DNA of 32,932 bases from Candidatus Methylumidiphilus alinenensis (GCA_003242955.1 QJPH01000472.1:1-32932), one strand, 5' to 3'. Shown: positions 8,158 to 16,895, counted from the first letter of the stretch. Numbers and translations: made by a program. Notes: a model not told the origin generated them from the letters alone.

Positions 8158-8682
8158 CTACTGAATAACGCCACAAACCATGCGCGCACCGCCTCCACCG
8201 AGGGGATATGGAGAATCTGAATGGTTGTCACCTCCGGCATGAATCATCAAAGAGCGAGCTTTTACATCGGCAATTTTAAGCCTGGGTGCCAATACTGGAT
8301 TGTTTGCATTCCCCATGGCATCCACGAATAGCGCGGGCAAATCGCCGAGATGCCCGTCACCCCAGGGCAGTCCGTGGCGCTTGCTTGCAGCCGGGTCGTA
8401 ATGCCCTCCCGCTGCTAATGCCGGTATCTTCTTCCCGTCTTTTTCCTTAGGCCCGCAATCTGGGTTTTCATGTACATGAAAACCATGTAAGCCTTGCGGA
8501 AGCCCTGCCAGCGATGGACTGAATACAACGCCATAAGGTGTTTCGCCGATAACGACTTGCCCAACCAATTTCCCGATGCCGTTCTCGTCAACAATGTTCA
8601 TTTGAACGGTAAAATCGGCCTGAGCCGCACCGCAGAGAGATAGCGCAGCCACTGCTAACAACATTTTGGATCGCTTTTGCAT
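8158..8682 (-). CDS. sodC: Periplasmic Cu/Zn superoxide dismutase
   Basis: A 174-aa SodC with a signal peptide (residues 1-22, ending GAAQA). Copper ligands are visible at His69 and His71 (GFHVHE), His94 (GGHYDP) and His148 ([11 protein letters not shown]). Zinc-site residues fall in [14 protein letters not shown] (103-116). The structural disulfide is Cys76-Cys170. It converts superoxide to peroxide and oxygen in the periplasm. A strong purine-rich ribosome site (GAAGGGGGA) precedes the start. It lies 27 bp behind the GntP-type gene on the same strand and may be read with it. The gap on the other side (7986-8157) separates it from the convergent Mrp operon and holds only a weak hairpin. Confidence 0.96.
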   Translation of the reverse strand: MQKRSKMLLAVAALSLCGAAQADFTVQMNIVDENGIGKLVGQVVIGETPYGVVFSPSLAGLPQGLHGFHVHENPDCGPKEKDGKKIPALAAGGHYDPAASKRHGLPWGDGHLGDLPALFVDAMGNANNPVLAPRLKIADVKARSLMIHAGGDNHSDSPYPLGGGGARMVCGVIQ

Positions 8683-8709
8683 AAATCCCCCTTCGTTGGT
8701 TAAACAAAC

Positions 8710-10161
8710 TTAGAACGAACCGAATAGCGAGCCAAGGACAATCACTGCCACCAAAGCAATCACCGCGCCGACGATGGCGACCATCACAATGTCAAGATAA
8801 CTTTTCCGGTGCGTGGAGCCACAAACAGCCAGCAACGTGACAACAGCGCCGTTGTGCGGCAGGCTGTCGAGGGTGCCGGCAGCGATCACCGCAACGCGAT
8901 GCAGCAGTGCGGGATCGATTCCCAACTCCACAGCTTGTTGCAAGTAGGTGGCGCCAAGGGCATCCAGGGCAATGGACATGCCGCCCGATGCCGAGCCGGT
9001 CAGTGCAGCGAGAATGTTGGTTGCCACGGCCAGCGAGACTAACAGCCCCCCCTCAATTGACAGCACCCAGTCGCGCACAGCCTCGAACGCCGGCATGGCG
9101 GCCACGACGGACCCAAAGCCCACGAGGCTCGCCACGCTCAAAACCGGCAGAACCGAGGCGTTGGCGCCGGCATCGACCGTGTCGCGCAACGCCGTCAACC
9201 GCCGGTGATTGAGCGCGATCAGGAGGGCGATGGCCGATGTCAGTGCCACGATGACCGACCAGATACCGCTGACCGCCGACAGCGGCTTCCCGCCCCATTG
9301 CGCTTCAGCCAGAAAGCTCGTGTCCAGACGCGGCAATATCAGCGTGGACATGGCGAGATTGACGAGGATCACCACAAGTAGGGGGAGTATGGCCACTAGG
9401 ATGCTGGAATCCTGTTCGCAACGGAGGCCGTGATGCATTTCGACCGGGTCGAACGAACTGGCGGTCGTCGCCCGTTCACGCACGAGCAGATCGTCGGCGG
9501 CAGCATCCGGGGCAACGAGGGTGTCGCCATAGCCCTCCCCTGCGCGGTGGGCTGCTGCCTCGGCGCGCCCCAGCCACCACAGGCCGAAGCTCAGCATGAT
9601 GACAGCCGCGATGATGCCTAATCCGGGTGCGGCAAAGGGGGTGGTGCCGAAGAATGGCATGGGGATCGCGTTCTGGATTGCGGGGGTGCCCGGCAATGCG
9701 GACATGGTGAAGGTCGAGGTGCCGAGGGCGATGGCGCCCGGCATCAGGCGATTCGGGATATTGGCCGCGCGAAACAAAGCCTGCGCCATGGGAACGATGA
9801 CGAAGAAGGCGACGAACAAACTCACGCCCCCATAAGTGACCAATGCGCCGGCCAGCACGACCGCCAGCAAGGCGCGGCGGGCCCCTAGCTTTTCGGTCAT
9901 GAAGCGGGCGATGGTCGAGACCGAGCCGCTGTCGTCCATGAGTTTTCCGAACACCGCGCCAAGGAGGAACAGCGGGAAGAATTGGGCGAGAAACGCACCC
10001 GCCGAATTCATGAAGGTTTGCGTCCAGTGCGCCAGTAGCGGTTCCCCCGACGCGAACGCGGCGACTAGTGCCGCCGCCGGCGCGAGTACAAGCACACTCC
10101 AGCCACGAAATGACAGCCAAACGAGAAGCCCGAGGCCAAGCAAAATGCCGAATAACCCCAT
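8710..10161 (-). CDS. GntP-family permease
   Basis: A 483-aa polytopic membrane protein with about 12 hydrophobic segments. GntP/CitM-type features include GALVTYGGVSLFVAFFVIVPMA near 104-125, TSTFTMSALPGTPAIQNA near 149-166, and LPHNGAVVTLLAVCG near the C-terminus. The family transports gluconate and other short hydroxy or keto acids with protons. The start follows the patatin stop by 3 bp, so the two are one transcription unit. GntP-type carriers next to patatin-like lipases suggest uptake of a short-chain acid such as hydroxybutyrate, but the substrate is not deducible here. Confidence 0.88.
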   Translation of the reverse strand: MGLFGILLGLGLLVWLSFRGWSVLVLAPAAALVAAFASGEPLLAHWTQTFMNSAGAFLAQFFPLFLLGAVFGKLMDDSGSVSTIARFMTEKLGARRALLAVVLAGALVTYGGVSLFVAFFVIVPMAQALFRAANIPNRLMPGAIALGTSTFTMSALPGTPAIQNAIPMPFFGTTPFAAPGLGIIAAVIMLSFGLWWLGRAEAAAHRAGEGYGDTLVAPDAAADDLLVRERATTASSFDPVEMHHGLRCEQDSSILVAILPLLVVILVNLAMSTLILPRLDTSFLAEAQWGGKPLSAVSGIWSVIVALTSAIALLIALNHRRLTALRDTVDAGANASVLPVLSVASLVGFGSVVAAMPAFEAVRDWVLSIEGGLLVSLAVATNILAALTGSASGGMSIALDALGATYLQQAVELGIDPALLHRVAVIAAGTLDSLPHNGAVVTLLAVCGSTHRKSYLDIVMVAIVGAVIALVAVIVLGSLFGSF

Positions 10162-10164
10162 GAG

Positions 10165-11217
10165 TTACACATCCTCCAGTAATAGTGAGTCAAGGTCGAA
10201 CGTTGATCGCACACCCAGATTCGCCCCGTGGGCTTCCATAAACGCTGCGGCCGTGCGGCGTCCCTCGTCGCGGAGCTTACAGAAAAACCCCCACTCTGCC
10301 AGAAGTTTAGACGAGGCGTTCAACTCGGTCATTGCTTCACTTTCGATTCGATGGATGCGCATACCCGCCCAGAGCGCCCCCTCAGAATGGCCAGGGTCGG
10401 CCACTTGCTGTAACAGGGCAATCATGCGCAACTCCTTCAGCAGGGGTGAGTTGAAGGCGATTTCGTTGAGCCGGTTGTGGATATCGCGCGCCGTGCGCGG
10501 CGTCCCAGGACGATTGACCGGGTTGATCTGCACTAAGAGGGTGTCGTGCGCGGCGGACTCCCGCACTAGTGGCGTGATCGTCGGGTTGCCCGAAAAGCCA
10601 CCATCCCAGTACGCCTCACCGTCAATTTCCACGGCTTGGAACATCGTGGGCAAACAGGCCGATGCCAACAAGGCGTCAGGGGTGAGGTCGGCGTTGCGGA
10701 AGATTCGACCGCGCCCCGTGCGCACGTTGGTGGCTGTCACGAACAGGCGTATCGGCGCAGTGGCGAGCCTGGTAAAGTTGATGCTCTCGAGCAGAATCTT
10801 AGTCAATGGATTCAAACCGCCGGGATTCAGGTCATAGGGCGAGAACACTCTGGCGCTGATGTCGAGGGTTAGGAATAGGGGCGAGTAATCGAGGGTCCAC
10901 AGGCCAGTCAGGATTTCGAATGGGCCTCGCCGCAAGGGGCTGAGCAGTGCGGCATCCGCAACGCGCTTCCAGAACCTTTCGAGTGCCGCCCGTGCGCCAT
11001 CCGATCCACCTTCCGCATAACCGTCGGCCATCACGGCTGCATTCATGGCACCGGCCGAGGTGCCGGAAATAGCGTCGAAACGCAGCCAAGGCACTTCAAG
11101 CAGGTAGTCGAGCACACCCCATGTGAATGCGCCGTGAGCACCACCGCCTTGCAGGGCTAGATCGATAGGGACAACATCGCGACGCGCATCGGCCTCCGCA
11201 AGGGTTTTGGTGGTCAT
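10165..11217 (-). CDS. Patatin-like phospholipase family protein
   Basis: A 350-aa cytoplasmic-type patatin. The oxyanion-hole motif GGGAHGAF is at 24-31, the nucleophile elbow SGTSAG has Ser54 as nucleophile, and the catalytic aspartate of YWDGGFSGNP is Asp205, completing the Ser-Asp dyad. It would hydrolyse acyl esters of lipids or polyesters. There is no signal peptide. It is followed at 3 bp by the GntP-type permease gene. Its 5' flank, including bases up to the ATG, is a near-copy of the 3' end of the SHOCT gene located 3 kb away, so the gene's start region was formed by a duplication junction. Confidence 0.92.
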   Translation of the reverse strand: MTTKTLAEADARRDVVPIDLALQGGGAHGAFTWGVLDYLLEVPWLRFDAISGTSAGAMNAAVMADGYAEGGSDGARAALERFWKRVADAALLSPLRRGPFEILTGLWTLDYSPLFLTLDISARVFSPYDLNPGGLNPLTKILLESINFTRLATAPIRLFVTATNVRTGRGRIFRNADLTPDALLASACLPTMFQAVEIDGEAYWDGGFSGNPTITPLVRESAAHDTLLVQINPVNRPGTPRTARDIHNRLNEIAFNSPLLKELRMIALLQQVADPGHSEGALWAGMRIHRIESEAMTELNASSKLLAEWGFFCKLRDEGRRTAAAFMEAHGANLGVRSTFDLDSLLLEDV

Positions 11218-11264
11218 ATGAATTCCTTAAGGGTTATGAAAGCGCTTTGGCTTTGAATTTGGCG
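11218..11264. repeat. 47-bp direct repeat, copy of the SHOCT gene 3' end
   Basis: This stretch matches 14141-14187 at 45 of 47 bases in the same orientation. On the minus strand it encodes the last residues of the SHOCT protein (AKxKAKALS, stop) followed by the short intergenic bases that here run straight into the patatin ATG. A residual 11-codon frame beginning MSAKFKAKALS (11269 down to 11234) remains. It looks like the scar of a duplicated SHOCT gene whose body has been lost. Confidence 0.8.
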
Positions 11265-11371
11265 GACATAGGCTATGGGTTGGCGCTGTCATGGCACATT
11301 TAGGCAATGTTGATAGCATACCATAGCCGCAGGGGGAAATCTTCACGTCCGCGTCCCTTGCTTGGGTTGCA

Positions 11372-14116
11372 TCAAACTGTCGCTGTCGCGCCACGCGATC
11401 GCCGCAGCGAGCGAATAATCAACTTTTCCATCTCGATAACGAGGAAAAACACGAAGCCGGCGAGGAAGAGCCATGGCCAGATCCGCAACGGTATGGCGGC
11501 CGTGTCGAACAGTGCCTGGAGCGGGGGCGCATAGGTGAACAGCAGTTGCAAAAGCACCACTACGCCGATGCCTAAGGGCAGGTACTTGTTGCCTGCGTGT
11601 GCCTTGAGCGACAGCGACGAGTCGAGCTTGAAGCGACTGTTGAGCAAATAGAATATTTGTCCGATGACCAGTGCATTCACCGCTGCGGCGCGGGCCAGCG
11701 GGTCGGGAGCGTTGATCGACTTCATCCAGAAAAAGGCCCACAGCGTCAGCGCGAGCAGCCCCAGGCCGACGAAGATGACGCGCCATACGCCGAAGCCATC
11801 CAAGATGCCACGCTCGGTTGCGCGTGGCGCTCGCTGCATGACATCCAGTTCGTGCGGTTCGAACGATATTACCAGCCCGAGCGCAACCGAGGTCACCATG
11901 TTGACCCAGAGAATCTGCGGCGCTGTGATCGGCGCAACAAAACCGACCACGATGGCCGTCAGGATGACGAGCGCCTGGGCGGCGTTGGTCGGCAACATGA
12001 ACAGCATCGCCTTTTCAATATTGTTGTAGACCGTGCGCCCTTCCTTGACGGCCGCCGTGATCGAGGCGAAGTTGTCGTCGGCGAGCACCATCTCCGCCGC
12101 TTCCTTGGTGACTTCGGTGCCCTTGATCCCCATGGCAACCCCGATGTCGGCTTTCTTCAGCGAGGGCGCATCGTTAACCCCGTCGCCCGTCATCGCCACA
12201 ATTTGCCCGTTCGCCTGGATTGCCTTCACCAGCCGCAGTTTGTGTTCGGGGCTGGCACGGGCAAAGACATCAACATCGCGGACACGTTCCTGCAAGCTGG
12301 CAGTGTCCATTTCCTCGATCTCGGCACCCGTGATCGCCGTCTTTCCGTCGCCGATGCCCAGCATCTTGGCGATTGCCGCTGCGGTGATGCGGTGATCGCC
12401 GGTAATCATCGTCACCCGGATGCCGCCTGCATGACACTCTTTGACGGCTTCGATTGCCTCTTTGCGTGGAGGGTCAAGCAGCCCGATCAGGCCGATGAGA
12501 ATGAGGTTTTTCGGCAAGTCTTCAGGGCGGAGCGTACCTGCGCTGACATCCGGGACTTCAAGCCAGGCCATTCCCAGAACGCGTTCGCCCTGTGACGCGA
12601 GCTTGTCTGCGGCTTGCAGAAAATAGTTGCGGTCCAGCGGCTCCGCTGCTTCTCCGTCAATCGCCTGCCGGTCGCAATGTTCGAGGATGACCTCCGGCGC
12701 GCCTTTGACGAAGATCACCTGCTTGCCGCTCGCATCCTGGTGCAACGTGGCCATGAACTTATGTTCCGACTCGAAGGGGATCGAGTCGATTCGGGGATAG
12801 GCATCTTGCTCGGCCTTGCGTTCGAGGCCGAGCTTGTTCCCATAAGGATAAAGCGCCCCTTCGGTAGGGTCGCCCTGCACCTTCCAAGTGCCTTCCTCCT
12901 CAAGTATTTCGGCATCGTTGCAGAGCATTGAAACGCGGCCCATGAGCTTGAGCACCGGGTCTTCGCCTGGCTTTACGGGCTTGCCGTCCTGCAGGACTTC
13001 GCCCTTGGGTGCGTAGCCATTGCCCGTCACTGTGTAATCCGATTGCGCGGTGACCGCCGACATCACCATCATTTCCATGAGCGTCAGAGTGCCGGTCTTG
13101 TCGGAGCAGATTCTTGACACCGAGCCTAGGGTTTCCACCGCCGGGAGCCGCCGGATGATGGCGTTGCGCGAGGCCATGCGCTGCACGCCGATTGCCAGTG
13201 TAACGGTGATGAGCGCAGGCAAACCTTCCGGGATGACGGATACCGCGATGCTGATGACGGCTTGGAAGATGTCTATGAATTCCATGCCCCGCAACCATCT
13301 GCCGTAGGCAAACAGCAGAACGCAGGTAACCCCGATCACGGCGGTAAGGGTATAGCCAAATTTCTTAATCTGACGCAACAACGGCGTTTCAAGGGGGCTG
13401 ACCGAGGCCATCATCTGGTTGATGCGACCCAATTCGGTATTCGCGCCGGTTGCAACCACGACCCCGGTACCGCGCCCGGACGAGACGAGTGTGCCGGAGA
13501 ATGCCATGCATTCCCGATCCCCTATCGTGGCTTTTCCGCTCACGGCGGCGGTGGTCTTGTCGATTGGCACCGACTCGCCCGTCAGCGGCGCTTCCTCGGT
13601 CCGCAGGTTCTTGACCTCGATGAGCCTAAGGTCGGCAGGAATCTTGTCACCCGACTCAAGCAGCACGATGTCGCCGGGCACTAACTCTTCAGCAGGGATC
13701 ACGCGGGTGATGCCGCCACGCACGGTTCTGGCCTCGGCGGAGAGCATGTTGCGGATCGAGTCGAGGGCTTTCTCGGCCTTGCCTTCCTGAAGGAACCCGA
13801 GCAGCGCGTTGATGACGACGACTCCCAGGATGATCCCGGCATCCAGCCACAGACCGACCATCATCTTGACGAAGCCGGCACCCAGCAAAACATAGACCAG
13901 TATGTTGTTGAACTGGAGCAGGAACCGCATCAATTGGCTTTGCTTCTTCCCTTCCGGTAGGCGATTAGGGCCGAACTCCTGCAAGCGCCGCGTGGCAGCT
14001 TCGGTCCCCAGGCCATCTTTGGGACTGGTCTCCAAGCGCTTCACCACCGCATCCGCAGCCAACGCGTACCAAACGACAGCATCGCCCCCCGTCTTTACGC
14101 CTACTGCCTTATTCAT
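11372..14116 (-). CDS. P-type (P2-like) cation-transporting ATPase
   Basis: A 914-aa pump with all P-type landmarks: N-terminal cation-ATPase domain (about 15-80), actuator motif LTGES at 178-182, PEGLP at 296-300 in TM4, phosphorylation site DKTGTLT with Asp339, and hinge TGDGVNDAPSLKKADIG. The C-terminal region has four or so further helices. PEGLP and the overall layout place it with Ca2+/Na+/K+-type pumps rather than heavy-metal or Kdp pumps; the ion cannot be assigned by eye. It begins 40 bp after the SHOCT gene on the same strand, with AGAGGT upstream of the ATG, suggesting a two-gene unit. Confidence 0.94.
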   Translation of the reverse strand: MNKAVGVKTGGDAVVWYALAADAVVKRLETSPKDGLGTEAATRRLQEFGPNRLPEGKKQSQLMRFLLQFNNILVYVLLGAGFVKMMVGLWLDAGIILGVVVINALLGFLQEGKAEKALDSIRNMLSAEARTVRGGITRVIPAEELVPGDIVLLESGDKIPADLRLIEVKNLRTEEAPLTGESVPIDKTTAAVSGKATIGDRECMAFSGTLVSSGRGTGVVVATGANTELGRINQMMASVSPLETPLLRQIKKFGYTLTAVIGVTCVLLFAYGRWLRGMEFIDIFQAVISIAVSVIPEGLPALITVTLAIGVQRMASRNAIIRRLPAVETLGSVSRICSDKTGTLTLMEMMVMSAVTAQSDYTVTGNGYAPKGEVLQDGKPVKPGEDPVLKLMGRVSMLCNDAEILEEEGTWKVQGDPTEGALYPYGNKLGLERKAEQDAYPRIDSIPFESEHKFMATLHQDASGKQVIFVKGAPEVILEHCDRQAIDGEAAEPLDRNYFLQAADKLASQGERVLGMAWLEVPDVSAGTLRPEDLPKNLILIGLIGLLDPPRKEAIEAVKECHAGGIRVTMITGDHRITAAAIAKMLGIGDGKTAITGAEIEEMDTASLQERVRDVDVFARASPEHKLRLVKAIQANGQIVAMTGDGVNDAPSLKKADIGVAMGIKGTEVTKEAAEMVLADDNFASITAAVKEGRTVYNNIEKAMLFMLPTNAAQALVILTAIVVGFVAPITAPQILWVNMVTSVALGLVISFEPHELDVMQRAPRATERGILDGFGVWRVIFVGLGLLALTLWAFFWMKSINAPDPLARAAAVNALVIGQIFYLLNSRFKLDSSLSLKAHAGNKYLPLGIGVVVLLQLLFTYAPPLQALFDTAAIPLRIWPWLFLAGFVFFLVIEMEKLIIRSLRRSRGATATV

Positions 14117-14140
14117 CTGAACAATACCTCTTTTGGTGAC

Positions 14141-14187
14141 ATGAATACCTTAAGGGTTATGAAAGCGCTTTGGCTTTGAGTTTGGCG
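14141..14187. repeat. 47-bp direct repeat, original copy at the SHOCT gene 3' end
   Basis: This is the partner of 11218-11264 (45 of 47 bases identical). It spans the final codons and stop of the SHOCT gene plus part of the spacer before the ATPase gene. The coding context shows this is the source copy and the one before the patatin gene is the derived copy. Confidence 0.8.
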
Positions 14188-14534
14188 AATTCTTCTTGGT
14201 TGATCGTGCCTGCGTCTAACAGCGCCTTGGCATCGGCAATCTGCTCCGCAGGAGATTTTCCCGCCACATGCCTGATGTAGGCATCGGTGTCGGACTTGGT
14301 ACGCTGAATTGATGCCCGCTGCCGTTCAGCCATGCCTCTCCCGCGGAAAAGGACATAGGCAAGTGCTGTCAAGAACGGTACGAAGAAGAGACCAACGAGC
14401 CAGAGGACTTTGCTGCCCCCGCCAAGATCGGCATCTCGAAAGAGGTCGATGACTACTTGAAACAGGACGATGAGATACGCCACAAACAAGAAGGACGAGG
14501 CGATCAAATAGATAATATCCCAGAAATTGCTCAT
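14157..14534 (-). CDS. Membrane protein with phospholipase D-N-like and SHOCT domains
   Basis: A 125-aa protein with two membrane helices (about 8-31 and 42-64) in the PLDc_N arrangement (KVLWLVGLFFVPFLTALAYVLFRGRGMAERQ). A C-terminal SHOCT module follows: SPAEQIADAKALLDAGTINQEEFAKLKAKAL (about 94-124). SHOCT is a short oligomerisation-type motif common at the ends of membrane or stress proteins; the specific role is unknown. It lies immediately upstream of the P-type ATPase and could be an accessory subunit, which is inference from position only. Confidence 0.85.
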   Translation of the reverse strand: MSNFWDIIYLIASSFLFVAYLIVLFQVVIDLFRDADLGGGSKVLWLVGLFFVPFLTALAYVLFRGRGMAERQRASIQRTKSDTDAYIRHVAGKSPAEQIADAKALLDAGTINQEEFAKLKAKALS

Positions 14535-14579
14535 TACATGTTTCCTTAAGTTAAACAGCGCCCAGAGACGCCGGTGTTG

Positions 14580-14695
14580 GTGGGATTGTAAGCGTTCACG
14601 CCCCCCTGCCTTTTCCTGGGAGCGCGACCATCTTGGCCGCCCTCAGCGGACGAGATGCCCACGCTCCCAGGGGGAGTGAACGCTTACGTGGGATT
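14580..14695. mobile_element. IS66-type MITE with perfect 8-bp target duplication
   Basis: Terminal inverted repeats GTAAGCGTTCAC (14588-14599) and GTGAACGCTTAC (14676-14687) bound a 100-bp element. It is flanked on both sides by GTGGGATT (14580-14587 and 14688-14695). IS66-family elements characteristically begin with GTAA and duplicate 8 bp, so a non-autonomous IS66 derivative is the best reading. Just inside, CTGGGAGCG and CGCTCCCAG form a second inverted pair around an unrelated core. No coding capacity was seen. It fills most of the recognisable content of the 14535-14845 gap. Confidence 0.85.
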
Positions 14696-14845
14696 CAATA
14701 TGATTGCTAATAAAAACCTTGGATCAATGTGGATTACAATGGTTTCACGGGGCATTATCGGGCAATCGGGATAATTTGCTAGCGATAAGTGTATTCGCTT
14801 CCTATGCCCCATTCAAGAGTTTCAGATCGACCCATGACATAACGG

Positions 14846-16303
14846 TCAAAAATCAAACTCGAAGCGGGTTTGAAAAATATTCAAATCCCCTGGTTGAGGC
14901 CCGCCGCTGGCATGGGCAAATACATAATTGAAGCGGATTTTTGAATTGGAATGTAAATACCAGTTCACGCCGACGGTCACCGACTGCAACACCCCTCCAT
15001 TGATCGGCTTGCTGTCCATGTTAAGGTAGGAAAACCTCACAGCAGTTTCCAATGCGCCCATGCCTTCTTCCGCGAAAGAAAAACTCCGTTTCGGTTGGAG
15101 TCGCCCGAATACCCCCCTGCTGGTGTCGTAGAAACGGCTTTCCCCCGTCCAAAAATAACTGCCGTACAGATAATAGCCATAAAAACTGTGATCCGTTTCA
15201 CCTGTTACGAAATTTCCGAGAAGCTCCCCCTGCGCGGACCACGGGCCATCCACCCAGGCCGCTTCAACGCCGAAACTCTCCATGTTCTGCGCATGAATGT
15301 CACCCGTGTCCGCCAGAAACGGCGCGGCATGGCTTTCAGGACGGCTGCGGTAGCGGATCGAGGCGTTTCCCGAATGCAGGTAGTTCAAATCCAACCCCAA
15401 GTGGAGCAGGTTCGTTGCACCTGAGTTTTCTGGCGCAGCCGTGTATATCGGCAGCCAGGTCAAACGACCGATGATCCGAGTGAAGTCTGGAGTGGCATCA
15501 CCGACATCGGTGCCGAGGCTCTGGGCGAATTGCCCCAATGACCAAGTGGCACGTTCATTGAAAATGGGTCGACGGAACTGCCAACCACTACTGATCCTGG
15601 GGGCCAGCCCCTGAATGGGTGTCGCCCATTCCATGAAGGTGGCATCCCGGCTACTTCCAGAGGCTTCAAGGCTCATGGCCGGTATGAATGAACCGACCCT
15701 GAGGTTGCCGACATAGGGAATGCGCCTGAATTCCAAGAAGACATCATCCAAGACGAAATGATAGTTGTCAACCGCCATCACGTTAATGCTGTACGAAAAA
15801 GGCACCAAGAAAATCGCATCGCCCGTGGTATAAAAACGCCAGCGGCGCAGTTCTACAATGTTGGCGGTCGGCTCCATGCCGTTGCCATTCACAAAAAACG
15901 CGGCATCGAGATCAACGCGGCCCCCGATTTTTCCCGACAGTTTAACTCGATCGGTAAATAGGGAGGGGAAAGAGGGCGTTTCCTCGTCGTCCGTAAACGC
16001 CCTCCCCCCCCTCGGACGGCTGCCGTAAAAGGTGTAGTGCAGTCCGTCCCACCCTTGCCATTCCAAGTTCCAGTGAGATGGCACTTTTTCCGGGGCAGGT
16101 GTCTTTGGTGCCACTGGTGTAATGACCGTCTTCTGCTTTAGTTTCGACGGCGTGAAGCTATCGGAGTGTCCGACGGGACGACTTGGAGCGGGTAAATCCG
16201 TTTCGTCAACAGGCATGGCGACCAGCCTTGCGGAAAACTGTAAACCCATGCCCCCAATGGCGATGAAGATCAATTTACGCAATATGACAGGGGCTATCGG
16301 CAT
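14846..16303 (-). CDS. Outer-membrane beta-barrel porin (phosphate-selective porin O/P-like)
   Basis: A 485-aa secreted protein when started at ATG 16303. That start gives a convincing signal peptide (MPIAPVILRKLIFIAIGGMG, cleavage near SARLVAM). An upstream TTG at 16375 would bury the signal sequence and is less likely. A short Pro-rich linker (about residues 35-75) precedes a domain of alternating aromatic/polar strands, ending in the barrel-closing RFEFDF with terminal Phe. The pattern LRVGSFIPAMSLEASGSSRDATFMEW is typical of the OprO/OprP family. It probably forms a channel for anions or small solutes; selectivity is not deducible. The small gene at 16412-16585 precedes it on the same strand. 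Confidence 0.82.
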   Translation of the reverse strand: MPIAPVILRKLIFIAIGGMGLQFSARLVAMPVDETDLPAPSRPVGHSDSFTPSKLKQKTVITPVAPKTPAPEKVPSHWNLEWQGWDGLHYTFYGSRPRGGRAFTDDEETPSFPSLFTDRVKLSGKIGGRVDLDAAFFVNGNGMEPTANIVELRRWRFYTTGDAIFLVPFSYSINVMAVDNYHFVLDDVFLEFRRIPYVGNLRVGSFIPAMSLEASGSSRDATFMEWATPIQGLAPRISSGWQFRRPIFNERATWSLGQFAQSLGTDVGDATPDFTRIIGRLTWLPIYTAAPENSGATNLLHLGLDLNYLHSGNASIRYRSRPESHAAPFLADTGDIHAQNMESFGVEAAWVDGPWSAQGELLGNFVTGETDHSFYGYYLYGSYFWTGESRFYDTSRGVFGRLQPKRSFSFAEEGMGALETAVRFSYLNMDSKPINGGVLQSVTVGVNWYLHSNSKIRFNYVFAHASGGPQPGDLNIFQTRFEFDF

Positions 16304-16411
16304 AATGTTCACAGTGTGTATCGAAGGGGCCCATGCACCCAAGCAGGACACGCCTCGATTCACCGACGATGTCAATGAATTTGCAACGGAATTAACTTAA
16401 TCCAAACTCCC

Positions 16412-16585
16412 TTATGGTTTTTCTTTTCCTGAAGTCCAATCGGACAAGCGGTTTGCCGCAGTCTCGGACCAGAAGTCCATGGCGTTCTGCACGTCGCCCC
16501 ACCCCCACTGGAAACCGGCGATGACCGACCCGGACCCCAAGCGCTTATCCACGATATTTACAATACGCATTGATGAGTGTTTCAT
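16412..16585 (-). CDS. Small hypothetical protein, 57 aa
   Basis: An ATG-started frame (complement of 16583-16585) preceded by AAGGA at a good distance encodes 57 residues: MKHSSMRIVNIVDKRLGSGS at the start, a Trp/Gly-rich middle (GFQWGWGDVQ), an acidic-amphipathic segment (NAMDFWSETAANRLSDW) and a Lys-rich end. There is no signal peptide or membrane helix. I do not recognise the family. It is the only coding candidate in the 16376-16895 gap and lies just upstream of the porin gene on the same strand, so it may be a leader or co-transcribed partner. Support is the ribosome site and protein-like composition only. Confidence 0.5.
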   Translation of the reverse strand: MKHSSMRIVNIVDKRLGSGSVIAGFQWGWGDVQNAMDFWSETAANRLSDWTSGKEKP

Positions 16586-16630
16586 GGTGATATCCTTGTT
16601 GAGGTTGATGAATATAGGTAACTTAGGTTA

Positions 16631-16820
16631 AGATTAACGGCTATCAGCTTAAGGCGGGACAGGCGCAAAGCTTAACCGTTCGCCCTGAGCTGCGAGCCTG
16701 TCGAGCAGTCGAAGGGTGGACGGTTAAGCCCGACCCTTCGACTGCTCGACAGGCTCGCAGCTCAGGACTCACCACGAACGGCCTTGAACTGTCCCGCCTT
16801 AAGTTGGTAGCCAGATTAAC
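16631..16820. mobile_element. Nested palindromic MITE-like element with 8-bp direct repeats
   Basis: Outer arms of 24 bases (16639-16662 and 16789-16812) pair with two mismatches around the core CTTAAGGCGGGACAG. They are flanked by AGATTAAC at 16631-16638 and 16813-16820 (9 bp if the next G is counted), a clear target-duplication signature. Inside is a long second palindrome (about 16676-16717 against 16732-16782) built on CCCTTCGACTGCTCGACAGG. No transposase is encoded. It lies about 75 bp upstream of the alkylsulfatase gene and would bring a very stable hairpin into its leader or promoter region. Confidence 0.82.
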
Positions 16821-16895
16821 GATTTAAACAACCCCTCCTCGGGACTGCCCTCATCTTTTCGCTAATCAATTATATTGCATTCTGAAGGATTTCGT

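Noticed and set aside
7982-8164. Short plus-strand frame between the Mrp operon and sodC
   Set aside because: No ribosome site, unlikely composition, and convergent position over an intergenic hairpin.
11597-12595. 332-codon plus-strand frame opposite the P-type ATPase gene
   Set aside because: It is the antisense shadow of the ATPase; composition is His/Asp/Arg-rich with no motif.
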